A stretch of 64,000 nucleotides of DNA from an uncultured Prevotellaceae bacterium (GTDB lineage: Bacteria; Bacteroidota; Bacteroidia; Bacteroidales; Bacteroidaceae): the NCBI GenBank assembly GCA_900543815.1, contig UQST01000004.1:1-64000 (forward strand), given 5' to 3'. Under the pieces are notes generated by a model that saw nothing but the letters and a program-made list of their open reading frames with translations, made no database searches and was not told the origin of the DNA. The position numbers and the translations under genes are program-made. This document shows, piece after piece, positions 27,535 through 36,267 of the stretch (position 1 is the first letter of the stretch; every line of letters starts with the position of its first letter).

Positions 27535-27565
27535 AAAAGTGGCTCAAGCGGCCACTTTTCTTCTT
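27535..27565 (+). terminator. terminator of psd-pssA
   Basis: Stem AAAAGTGGC / GCCACTTTT with a 7-base loop, followed by CTTCTTTTT. Confidence 0.85.
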
Positions 27566-27596
27566 TTTGACCCCTTCCTGCATTTGGTGCAGCCGC

Positions 27597-27750
27597 CTTT
27601 CTTCCGAAAGTCAGCCTTCCTCTCGTCAGAATAAAGCCTCTCTTCAGGGCAAACGCACATTCTCCTTAGGGCAAACGTACTCCCTCTTTGAGTCAGACTC
27701 ATCCTCTTGTTAGGCTAAACTCATTGCTCTTCTTATTAAGATGATGCCTT
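27597..27750. repeat. degenerate 22-bp array after pssA
   Basis: Cores TCTTCAGGGCAAACG, TCCTTAGGGCAAACG, TCTTTGAGTCAGACT and TTGTTAGGCTAAACT start at 27641, 27663, 27685 and 27707: exact 22-bp steps. Weaker units extend on both sides. Confidence 0.8.
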
Positions 27751-27852
27751 TTGCCCGGAAAGGTTCGGCTTTCTCCCTTCTGTCCTCCAATCTCCTCCCT
27801 TCGGAAATGCAGCCCCATCGACTTTTGGGGGCACAATAGTTGCCTCGTTATC

Positions 27853-27940
27853 GCAGTGCGCTGCATCGGTCATCGCAGCGTGCTGCATTCGCCCACGCAG
27901 CGTGCTGCATCGGCCTATGCAGCGTGCTTGCCTTTCCCTT
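27853..27940 (+). repeat. 4 x 22-bp dyad repeat element, copy 2
   Basis: Units start at 27853, 27875, 27897 and 27919, each with a GCAGYGYGCTGC-like dyad (the last is GCAGCGTGCTTG). Same orientation as copy 1. Confidence 0.9.
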
Positions 27941-28088
27941 TCTGGTGTATCTTCGTATTTCGGGCAACCGGCTGCCCATTTGCCCGCATTCGGCTTCTCA
28001 TTATATATAATATGCGTGCGCGCGGTGGGGAAAAATGGCCCGTTTGTAGATAAATTGTTATTCTGACGTAATAAAAACGGGATAAGAT

Positions 28089-28120
28089 GTTGGTGTCTAT
28101 AGTGAAAAATAGTAAATTTG
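28089..28120 (+). promoter_or_regulatory. promoter of the first giant gene, long leader
   Basis: GTTG at 28089-28092, 20-bp spacer, TAAATTTG at 28113-28120. The start codon is about 119 bases beyond the expected transcription start, leaving an unusually long untranslated leader. Confidence 0.75.
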
Positions 28121-28245
28121 TAGGGATGGATGGCTCATAAGAGTGCTTTTTGGGCCATTCTGAAACCATATCCAACGTGTTGGACAGGGTCTCGGAGAAA
28201 GAAATTGAGTTCATTAATATAGTTTTAATCTAAAGACAAATCATT

Positions 28246-31200
28246 ATGAGAAACAGACTACTTGGTCTATGTCTTATGGCTGTCATGACAGTCATGGGCA
28301 GCTCTGCATGGGCACTCGACCAGAAGGACGGTGTCTATCAGATCGGCTCTCTGGAGGACTATCTGGCCTTTGCCTCTCTCGTGAACACCCCTGCAGACAA
28401 GGGTGGTAACCCCGCGGCCAACGCGGTGCTTACCGCTGACATCGATCTGGGGACAGATGTCACGATGATAGGTACGCAGGCTCCTGATTACTACCAGGGA
28501 ACTTTCGACGGTCAGGGACACACCATCAAGGTGAATGCCTACCCTGTGGATCCCGATTATGCTATCTTCAGACGTCTGCAGAAGACCGCTGAGGTGCGTA
28601 ACCTGCGAGTAGATGCAACCATCACTACTGCCAGGATGAGAGCTGCGGGCCTTGCTGCCTATACTCAAGGAGCTTACATCCACAACTGTATAGTGGAGTG
28701 TACCATCAACTCCAGCGTGGCTGGCGACGGCACACATGCTGGTGTGGTGGCTTTGGCAGAGAGAGCAACTTTCATCGCCGACTGCTTGGTGAAGTTCACT
28801 CTCAACGGCTCACAGACCATTAACTGTGGCGGTATCATCGGATGGTCAGTCAACCACACCACCGTGCAGAACTGCTTGCTCATAAATGAGACCACCATGA
28901 GCAGTCTGGGCGGAAGCGGTACCATCAGCCGCAACTCTGCCAATCTGCAGATGGTTGACCTGGCGAAGTATGCCAATGGAGAGCGTCCGAGCGGTGCCAC
29001 CTATGGCAACCTGGCCACCGCGAAGTGGGATGACGCCAAGGGTGTGACCATCATCACCAAGGATGACATCAAGAAGGGTGGTGCCTGCTATCAGCTCAAC
29101 AACGACCAGAGCAAGATTGTGTGGACCCAGGCAGTGGGCCAGGACGAATATCCATTGCCCTCTCCCTTCGGAAGCGGCAAGCAGGTATATGCCAGCGCTG
29201 CCACTGACTGTCACGGACATGTGGCTGCAGGCACCGAGGTGACCTATAGCAACACAGCCAGCGGTGCCGAGTGCACCAAGCATGAGATAGACAAGTTCGG
29301 CGTTTGCCCCCACTGTGGCTACTTCGACTACTCCCTTATGCCTCGCGATGACAAGAGCCACAAGTTCCTGCTCAGCTCGGCAAAGGACTTCTGGCTGGCT
29401 GAAGGACAAAACCGCATAGCACGCGGTACCTTCTATGACATGCAGCTCACAGGCGATGTGACACTGGAAGCCAACAAGGAGTATGTGTTCAACAACGACA
29501 ACTGGTACGGAGGTATCTTTGACGGACAGGGTCATGCATTGACCATCAACTTCACTGAAGCTCCCGAGGGTGCTTCGCTGTTCCCGCGCCTGCAGGGTAC
29601 TGTGAGAAATCTGGTAATGCACGGCAGCATCAGCGGTAGCAGCAAGTACTACTGCTCTATCGTGCAAAAACCTCAGGCCGAAACAGCCCGCATCGAGAAT
29701 GTATATAGTGATGTGAACATCTCCACCACTCTTGCCGGTGATGCGACAAACGGTGGCTTCGTGGGTGTAGCCAGCTCAAAGATAACTCTTGACAACTGTA
29801 TCTACAACGGCACACTCGCTGGAGTCAATGGTACAACCAACTGCGGCGGTCTGATAGGCTTTTGCGAAGAAAACGTGTATGTCAGCAACTGTGCCTTCAC
29901 AGGCAAGATGGATGGTATCACCGATGATAATCATTCCATCGGACGTAACCCTTCACGCCTCGTGATGAAGAACACCTATTACGTCAACGCCTATATCAAG
30001 GAGGACGGCACCATCAGTGGCGCCACACAGGTAGATGCCAGCACAGTCGGGAGCGGCGAGCTGGCTTTCCTCCTCAATGAAAATGTACAGGGTCGTGAAG
30101 GCCGTTTCTACCAGACTATCGGCACCGACAAGGCTCCTTACACCGTGTCTCTGGGACATGAGAAGGTATATGCGCTGGCATCCAGTTACCGCTGCGACGG
30201 TATGCCCATCGGTGCTGTCACCTATGGCAACACACCGTCATCGGTAACCATCCCCGCTCATCAGCACGAGAATGGCTTCTGCACCGTGTGCGGAAAGATG
30301 GATATGGATTATCTGAAGCCCGATGCCGAGGGATGGTTTGAGCTGAAGAACGGCCATGAACTGGCTTGGTGGTCTCAGTACGCAGCCAGTGTGGATCTGG
30401 GTGCAAAGGCCCGTCTGACCGCTGACATCGAGATGGATGGTATCGACAATGAGCATTACGCAACCATCGGAGAAGAACTGGCTCCCTTCTACGGCTCCCT
30501 TGACGGACAGTTCCACCGTATCAGCAACCTCCACATCAACCGCCCCGACCAGCTGGGTGTAGGCTTGATTTCTGTGATGAACAGCGAGCCCAAGCGCTCG
30601 GGAGACGATGATGCAGCACGTGCAAAGGATCCCATCTTCATCCGCGACCTTATCCTCGACAAGAGTTGTAGCATTACAGGTAAGGGCTATGTGGGCCTTA
30701 TCGGTATGACAGCACCCTGGGGTGGTAACATCCTGGTGCAGAACTTGGGCATGGAAGGCGATGTGACAGCCACAGCAGCTGCCAATGCCGGTGGTGTGCT
30801 GGGCTGTGTGATGAGCAGTTCATGTAAGATTACCATCGACAACAGCTTCATGTCTGGTGATATATATGGCGTGAATGAGAATGGCTCATTCTCTGGCTGG
30901 CTCGGTAGTTATGCTACCGTGAGCAACTGCTATGCTCTGGGAACCGTAGAGCATCCCGATGGAGACAAGGAAGATACTGACCGCTACTTCGCACGCTATG
31001 GCACTGCAGAAATCCGCAACTGCTTTGCCCTCCACGGAGGAGAGCTCAAACAGGATATCAACGGTACATCTACCGTGGTGGTGGCAAAGGTGACTGAGGA
31101 CGATGTGCTCAGCGGTGCTTTGGCCTACAGAGCCAACGGCAACACCAGCGTCAGCCCCAAGTGGTACCAGAATCTGGAGAATGACCTCGACGAGCATCCA

Positions 31201-34200
31201 ATGCCCGTTCCCACTCACGGCGTGGTGTTCAAGCTGACCGAGACGTATAAGTCGGCCGCCAATGTTGATGAACTGACAGAGGTCATCAGTGCCATCATGG
31301 ATGAGGCCAGCGTTTATAGCGAAGAGACACTGGCTGAGCAGGCCGTGAAGGAAGCTTACACCGACGCTGCAAATGCAATGGAGGGTATGACCTCTGTTCC
31401 TGATGCAGCCAAGGCATACATGGAGGTGCTCAAGAAGAGAGAACTGGCCAAGGTAAGTGCCGGCAAGTATGCAGCCTACGTAGCAGCTATGACCAAGGTT
31501 CATACTTACCTGAAGGAGCATAGCGACTTCGAAGGCGAGGAGCGCGCACTGCTTGAAGATTACTTCGAGAACGAGGAAGGTCCCAGCGAGAACTATCCTC
31601 TGGGAGGCTATATGTACATTACCGGGGAGATGCAGGCTCCCTCCGACTCTCTTGCCAATGAGATTATACGTGTCAACGAGGCGCTGCAGAGTGCCATCAA
31701 GCATGGTTACCTGTCCGGTACAGAGGTTTCAGGCCTGCTCACCAATGCTGACTTCCTCAAGGGTCAGGAAGGTTGGGAGAACAGCGCAAGCATGGGCGTG
31801 AAGGTTTACACTCTCGAGGGCGAGAAGCAGATAGCCGGTGCCGAGGTATGGTCCGGTGCCCTTGATATGAGCCAGACCGTGGAAGATCTTCGTCCCGGAT
31901 ACTATAAGATGGAGATTACCGGTGCTGTGCGTCCGAGCAACGACCGCTATGGACTCAACTACATAGGCACCTTCAACCTCAACGGAAGCACCAACTACTT
32001 CATGGCTGACATCGAAGATCCCATCGCGATAGCCGATGCTGTGGATGGCGTGAACTGCCATCTGACAGGTTCCATCATAGACCTTCCTATATATGCGGAC
32101 GGTGAGTCTGTGAACAATGAGTCTGGCAATGACAGCATAGGTTACGTCATGCAAGGACAGGAAAGCGTTGCAACCGTGATCAACGGCGGTGTACGTTACA
32201 AGAACTACATACTGGGTTATGTGGGCGAGGACGGCAAGTTGACCGTAGGAATACGTCAGGACAAGAGTGGATACAGCAACGACTGGATAGGCTTCGGCAA
32301 TATCCGACTGACTTACTGCGGTGACGCTGACTCTGAGGAGACTACAGCTGCCCTGGACGACGTGCTCAATGGCCAGTTGGCACGTGCCAATACCATTCTG
32401 GAGAAGTATGTACCTGATGCACTGAACTCTGCCAAGGCTCCCAGCTTCCCGCAGGAACTGCGCACGAAGCTCGCTGCTATTGTCAACGAGGCCGCTGATG
32501 CCGCTGACAACGAGGCTAAGATAGCTCTGGTGAAGAAGTTCTCCGACATCTTCCTGGAGATTCGTGAGGCCAAGGCAGCATACCTCGCCATGATGCTCAC
32601 CGCCGAGGCTATCAATGAAGCTGCAGGTCGTGTGGAGGGTGATCTCACTGAGCCTGAGTTCAGGGCTATCTCTGATGCTCTGCTCAATGCTCAGAACGGC
32701 TACATGGATGGTACTTATACCATCGAGCAGGCCAAGAATCTGGAGCCGATCAAGACTCCCGAGATGACTCCGTTCATCCCTGATACTGTCGATGGTGTGT
32801 TCCAGATTGGCACCCGCAAGCAGATGGCTTACTTCGTCTCTTATCTGGCAATGGTGAGCAAGTATGCTTCGGCCGACCTCACAGCCGACATCAAGAACTT
32901 CACAAGTTCAATGATGATAAATGACTTCGATGGTACGCTGGACGGTAAGTTCCATTCTATCGAAATGAACATCGATGTGAAGGGAAGCGAAGATGCTGCT
33001 ATGTTCAAGCACGTAAACGGCAATGTGAAGAACCTCATCCTGACTGGTACTGTCAGCACAGACAGCAAGTATGCCGCTGGTCTTGCAGCTCATGCTTATA
33101 GTAAGACACGTATCAACCGCGTGACATCATCTGTCAATATCGTGTCAAGCATCAGTGGAGACGGTACACATGGCGGTCTCATCGGTGTGGTTAACGAGGA
33201 AGGTGCAGAGATCAGCAACTCTGTGTTCAACGGTTCAATCACTGGCGAGCAGACCAACAGCTGCGGTGGTTTCGTCGGTTGGGCTGGTGCAAAGCACAAG
33301 ATCATCAACTGCCTGCAGATAGGCGATATCCAGGTAGGTACCAGCGGAGGCCATACATGGTCACGCAATCCCGACAACTGCACCGTGAGCAACAGCTACT
33401 ATCTGAATGCCTATGGCGATGCTGCAGGCACACAGACCACTATGGAGAAGATGAAGAGCGGAGAAATCTGCTACGCGCTCAACGGTAACAGCTCTGAGGA
33501 TCCCGCTTGGTTCCAGACTCTCGGCACCGACAGCATTCCTCATGTGACTCCTGGCAGCACCGTGTATTTCTATAATCAGGAATACATCAACGAGCGTCCC
33601 AACATCCAGCTCAACTCTTATGCTTCTAACATCAAGCTCCAGAGCGATGCTGAGAAGGTGGTGGTATCTTATCTGCTCAATGCTCCTGCACAGGAGGGAG
33701 AAATCCGCTTCTACAACGGCACTGAGCTGGCTTACACCGAGACACTCGCTACCGGCGACCTCACTACGGGTTCGCACTCTGTGACCATATCCAATTCCAA
33801 CCTGCCCGCAGCAGGCACCAAGATGACATTCGACGTCAAGGTGAAGGGATTCGGATCGAAGGATCCTGCCCGTGTAGGCGAGATTCACCATACATATTCA
33901 CCCTATAGCATGGCAGTCATGAACGACCCCGAGAGCCCTGCATTCGGTAATATCTACGTGGTGGAGAGCTATGACAACAAGGCCGTATATGGCGAGGGTA
34001 CTGCAAGCACCGGTTATATCTCCGATGTGAAGCGCTCTGCTCTGTACATGTTCAATCCTCTCTTCGAGGTGCAGAAGGCTGCCGACGGCACTCCCGGATG
34101 GAAGTGCGGTGACGAAGAGGGCGAGCCTGTGCTGGCTGTCAACAGCTATAAGGACCGCGACTACAAGACTGTACGTGTATCAGAGGACGGCCGTCTGTTC

Positions 34201-35112
34201 GTAGGACGAATGAGTGGCAAGACCAACAGCCCCATCTATGAGCTAAACCCCAGCAATCTGGATGAGCCTTGGACACCCGTCTTCACAGGTACTGTCAACA
34301 AGGAGGACGGTATCACCTATGCAGGTGAGGAGGAGCAGGCACGCATGAGCGTAAGCTTCGACGTGGCTGGTAAGGGTGAAAACCTCCTGCTCATGAACCT
34401 GGGTATTGCACGCAGCAATGGTGATTTCAACTACACTGACTACAGCGCTGATATCTATGCTCTGGGTACTGCCAAGCAGTGGACAGGTGCTCCCACCAGG
34501 AACTTCGCACCCCTGACAGGACAATATACCATTGCTCCCATGCCAGTGAGCGTGCTTTCCGACCATCGTGGTGGCGTGTGGTATGTGCAGTATCGCGCTA
34601 ACCCCTCTGCCCTGCAGCCTGCTCTCAAGCATTACAACGCCCAGGGTGAGGAGGACTTCTCCGACATCAGCACCAATCTGAACGGTGCTGGCAGTGCCAT
34701 CTCTCACGACGGCACATTGATTGCAGTGAGCCAGAACGACCGTATCCTGGTCTTCACCACTGACTATCAGGTGATGCCCAATGGCCTTATCAACATGGTG
34801 CCCGTCGCAGCCTTCCAGCACAAGGAGTCTTCTGTGAACTCTCTGGCATTTGACTTTGCCGGCAACCTCATGGTAGGTGCAAGCGGTTCGGAGACCATTA
34901 CTCGCTACGTTGTGCCCAGCCAGACCGACAATGTCACTGTGACTCCCGCTTCTTCTCGTTGCGCATTCAAGGTGGGTGAGGTGCTGACAGGCATCGAGCA
35001 GATTGCCACTGAGCAGGGTGACCAGAAGGTGTACAACCTGCAGGGTATCCGCCTGAACAAGGCAGAGAAGGGCATCAACATTATCAACGGTAAGAAGGTG
35101 ATGGTTAAGTGA
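28246..35112 (+). CDS. giant secreted multi-domain beta-helix protein, paralogue 1
   Basis: 2288 residues, signal peptide MRNRLLGLCLMAVMTVMGSS then AWA. Four modules share the pattern YQIGS..LTADIDL...FDGQGHTI followed by GG-and-NC-rich short repeats (GGIIGWS, NCLL), which I read as GLUG-like parallel beta-helices (about 30-290, 370-650, 695-985, 1515-1775). Between the first three sit CPHCGYFD (near 355) and CTVCGKMD (near 680), possible metal knuckles. Then come a helical stretch, a galactose-binding-like beta domain (about 1160-1365), a second helical stretch, an Ig-like segment (about 1780-1895), a propeller-like region (about 1900-2245) and the tail KGINIINGKKVMVK. Adhesin or glycan-binding surface protein is my best guess. 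No catalytic motif seen. Confidence 0.8.
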   Translation: MRNRLLGLCLMAVMTVMGSSAWALDQKDGVYQIGSLEDYLAFASLVNTPADKGGNPAANAVLTADIDLGTDVTMIGTQAPDYYQGTFDGQGHTIKVNAYPVDPDYAIFRRLQKTAEVRNLRVDATITTARMRAAGLAAYTQGAYIHNCIVECTINSSVAGDGTHAGVVALAERATFIADCLVKFTLNGSQTINCGGIIGWSVNHTTVQNCLLINETTMSSLGGSGTISRNSANLQMVDLAKYANGERPSGATYGNLATAKWDDAKGVTIITKDDIKKGGACYQLNNDQSKIVWTQAVGQDEYPLPSPFGSGKQVYASAATDCHGHVAAGTEVTYSNTASGAECTKHEIDKFGVCPHCGYFDYSLMPRDDKSHKFLLSSAKDFWLAEGQNRIARGTFYDMQLTGDVTLEANKEYVFNNDNWYGGIFDGQGHALTINFTEAPEGASLFPRLQGTVRNLVMHGSISGSSKYYCSIVQKPQAETARIENVYSDVNISTTLAGDATNGGFVGVASSKITLDNCIYNGTLAGVNGTTNCGGLIGFCEENVYVSNCAFTGKMDGITDDNHSIGRNPSRLVMKNTYYVNAYIKEDGTISGATQVDASTVGSGELAFLLNENVQGREGRFYQTIGTDKAPYTVSLGHEKVYALASSYRCDGMPIGAVTYGNTPSSVTIPAHQHENGFCTVCGKMDMDYLKPDAEGWFELKNGHELAWWSQYAASVDLGAKARLTADIEMDGIDNEHYATIGEELAPFYGSLDGQFHRISNLHINRPDQLGVGLISVMNSEPKRSGDDDAARAKDPIFIRDLILDKSCSITGKGYVGLIGMTAPWGGNILVQNLGMEGDVTATAAANAGGVLGCVMSSSCKITIDNSFMSGDIYGVNENGSFSGWLGSYATVSNCYALGTVEHPDGDKEDTDRYFARYGTAEIRNCFALHGGELKQDINGTSTVVVAKVTEDDVLSGALAYRANGNTSVSPKWYQNLENDLDEHPMPVPTHGVVFKLTETYKSAANVDELTEVISAIMDEASVYSEETLAEQAVKEAYTDAANAMEGMTSVPDAAKAYMEVLKKRELAKVSAGKYAAYVAAMTKVHTYLKEHSDFEGEERALLEDYFENEEGPSENYPLGGYMYITGEMQAPSDSLANEIIRVNEALQSAIKHGYLSGTEVSGLLTNADFLKGQEGWENSASMGVKVYTLEGEKQIAGAEVWSGALDMSQTVEDLRPGYYKMEITGAVRPSNDRYGLNYIGTFNLNGSTNYFMADIEDPIAIADAVDGVNCHLTGSIIDLPIYADGESVNNESGNDSIGYVMQGQESVATVINGGVRYKNYILGYVGEDGKLTVGIRQDKSGYSNDWIGFGNIRLTYCGDADSEETTAALDDVLNGQLARANTILEKYVPDALNSAKAPSFPQELRTKLAAIVNEAADAADNEAKIALVKKFSDIFLEIREAKAAYLAMMLTAEAINEAAGRVEGDLTEPEFRAISDALLNAQNGYMDGTYTIEQAKNLEPIKTPEMTPFIPDTVDGVFQIGTRKQMAYFVSYLAMVSKYASADLTADIKNFTSSMMINDFDGTLDGKFHSIEMNIDVKGSEDAAMFKHVNGNVKNLILTGTVSTDSKYAAGLAAHAYSKTRINRVTSSVNIVSSISGDGTHGGLIGVVNEEGAEISNSVFNGSITGEQTNSCGGFVGWAGAKHKIINCLQIGDIQVGTSGGHTWSRNPDNCTVSNSYYLNAYGDAAGTQTTMEKMKSGEICYALNGNSSEDPAWFQTLGTDSIPHVTPGSTVYFYNQEYINERPNIQLNSYASNIKLQSDAEKVVVSYLLNAPAQEGEIRFYNGTELAYTETLATGDLTTGSHSVTISNSNLPAAGTKMTFDVKVKGFGSKDPARVGEIHHTYSPYSMAVMNDPESPAFGNIYVVESYDNKAVYGEGTASTGYISDVKRSALYMFNPLFEVQKAADGTPGWKCGDEEGEPVLAVNSYKDRDYKTVRVSEDGRLFVGRMSGKTNSPIYELNPSNLDEPWTPVFTGTVNKEDGITYAGEEEQARMSVSFDVAGKGENLLLMNLGIARSNGDFNYTDYSADIYALGTAKQWTGAPTRNFAPLTGQYTIAPMPVSVLSDHRGGVWYVQYRANPSALQPALKHYNAQGEEDFSDISTNLNGAGSAISHDGTLIAVSQNDRILVFTTDYQVMPNGLINMVPVAAFQHKESSVNSLAFDFAGNLMVGASGSETITRYVVPSQTDNVTVTPASSRCAFKVGEVLTGIEQIATEQGDQKVYNLQGIRLNKAEKGINIINGKKVMVK

Positions 35113-35288
35113 GAGGAGTGAACCGAAAGCCTCTCGGGCTTTAGAGTTCAATCCCGAACGCCCAATCAACTCGGCGGAAGCCAAGGTGAAGGTTAAGTGA
35201 GAGGAGTGAACCGAAAGCCCCCCAGGCTTTAGGGTTCAATCCCGAACGCCCAATCAGCTCGGCGCAAGCCAGGGTGATGGTTAAGTAA
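35110..35288 (+). repeat. 88-bp duplication of the gene's 3' end (stop codon included)
   Basis: The stretch GGTTAAGTGAGAGGAGTGAA, which contains the stop codon, recurs 88 bp downstream, and the last codons recur again after a further 88 bp: stops align at 35110, 35198 and 35286 (the last changed to TAA). Each unit contains a small GAAAGCC/GGCTTT hairpin. The same 88-bp unit follows the second giant gene. Confidence 0.88.
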
Positions 35289-35321
35289 AAGCACTCTCGA
35301 AAATATCGAGATATTATTCCC

Positions 35322-35357
35322 AGAAGCCCCGCACGGCATAGTTCGTGCGGGGCTTCT
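35322..35357 (+). terminator. terminator of giant gene 1
   Basis: Stem AGAAGCCCCGCA / TGCGGGGCTTCT, loop CGGCATAGTTCG, then CTGTTTCTG. Nearly the same hairpin follows giant gene 2. Confidence 0.85.
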
Positions 35358-35418
35358 CTGTTTCTGTCCGTCGGGTAGCAGGCGGGGCAGTCCGATGCAG
35401 GATTATTGGCCAGATGAC

Positions 35419-35506
35419 GCAGCGCGGTGCGTTGGCCGTCGCAGCGCATTGCATCGCCCGTCGCAGCGTGCTGCAACCGGCATCGCAGCGCAGTGGCTTG
35501 TTTGGA
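35419..35506 (+). repeat. 4 x 22-bp dyad repeat element, copy 3
   Basis: Units at 35419, 35441, 35463 and 35485 with GCAGCGCGGTGC-like dyads. The 8 bases before it (CAGATGAC) resemble those before copy 4 (CAGATGAT). Confidence 0.9.
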
Positions 35507-35561
35507 GGATACCTTGTGCGGATTCTCCCGACGGCTATATAAAAGTCTTCGTGAAGTTATG

Positions 35562-35659
35562 GAAATCTCCGTTTGCAGGTTGCGTACGGCCGTTTGCAGC
35601 CTTTGGATGGCCATCCAAAGCCTTTGTATGTGCATCCAAAGCCTGCAAACGGAGATTTC
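35562..35659. repeat. nested inverted repeat
   Basis: Perfect 18-bp arms GAAATCTCCGTTTGCAGG (35562) and CCTGCAAACGGAGATTTC (35642) enclose an inner palindrome CTTTGGATGGCCATCCAAAG and 21-bp subrepeats. The whole can fold as one long cruciform or RNA hairpin. It runs directly into the next array. Confidence 0.8.
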
Positions 35660-35664
35660 AGTAA

Positions 35665-35884
35665 GCTTCGCGGAAGATTTTAGTAAGCTTCGCGAGCGAT
35701 TTCAACATGCTTCGCGAGCGATTTCAACATGCTTCGCGAGCGATTTCAACATGCTTCGCAAGCGATTTCAGTAAGCTTCACGGATGGTTTCGGTAGGTTT
35801 CGCGGATGAATTCAATATGCTTCGCGGACGTGTTCTGTGAGTTTTGAGCGGTGTATCAGTATGTTTCGTGAATGGTTTCATCCA
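35665..35884. repeat. ten-unit 22-bp tandem array
   Basis: A GCTTCG or GTTTCG/GTTTTG core begins every 22 bp without a slip: 35665, 35687, 35709, 35731, 35753, 35775, 35797, 35819, 35841, 35863. The centre units are almost identical and the flanks diverge. I see no gene between 35113 and 36267. Confidence 0.92.
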
Positions 35885-36106
35885 TCAGCCGGTGGAACTG
35901 CGCTTTGCTTCGGGAGGCGGTTTGCTCCAATGTGCCGAGGCGGCTTGTGCGTAAAACATGTTGATGACGAGGCATCGGAAAATAACAGGTCCTGTGATGA
36001 AGGTTTCTGGGAGATGCGGTGGCGAAGTGGGGACATAAGGCAGCAGGAACGGGTGAGGCCTTTTGAGGCGTTTGAACAAGAATAGTTCGGAAAGTGCGGG
36101 GAAATC

Positions 36107-36137
36107 TTGCTTTACGTGTAAAATAAATGTAACTTTA
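36107..36137 (+). promoter_or_regulatory. promoter of the second giant gene, long leader
   Basis: TTG at 36107-36109, 20-bp spacer, TAACTTTA at 36130-36137. The start codon is 131 bp beyond, so the long leader of paralogue 1 is conserved here. Confidence 0.65.
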
Positions 36138-36267
36138 GGCTCACAAGGACTGAAAACGGTCCTTCCAGCAGCCACGGGATGTGGCAGGAGGAAGCCGGGC
36201 CGGTCTGCGTGAAGAAGTGAATCTCAGATAAATAACCAACAAATAGTTCAACTAAAAACATCCATTT

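Noticed and set aside
35837..36085. 82-codon frame between the giant genes
   Set aside because: Starts in repeat sequence, no homology pattern, precedes the promoter of the second giant gene.
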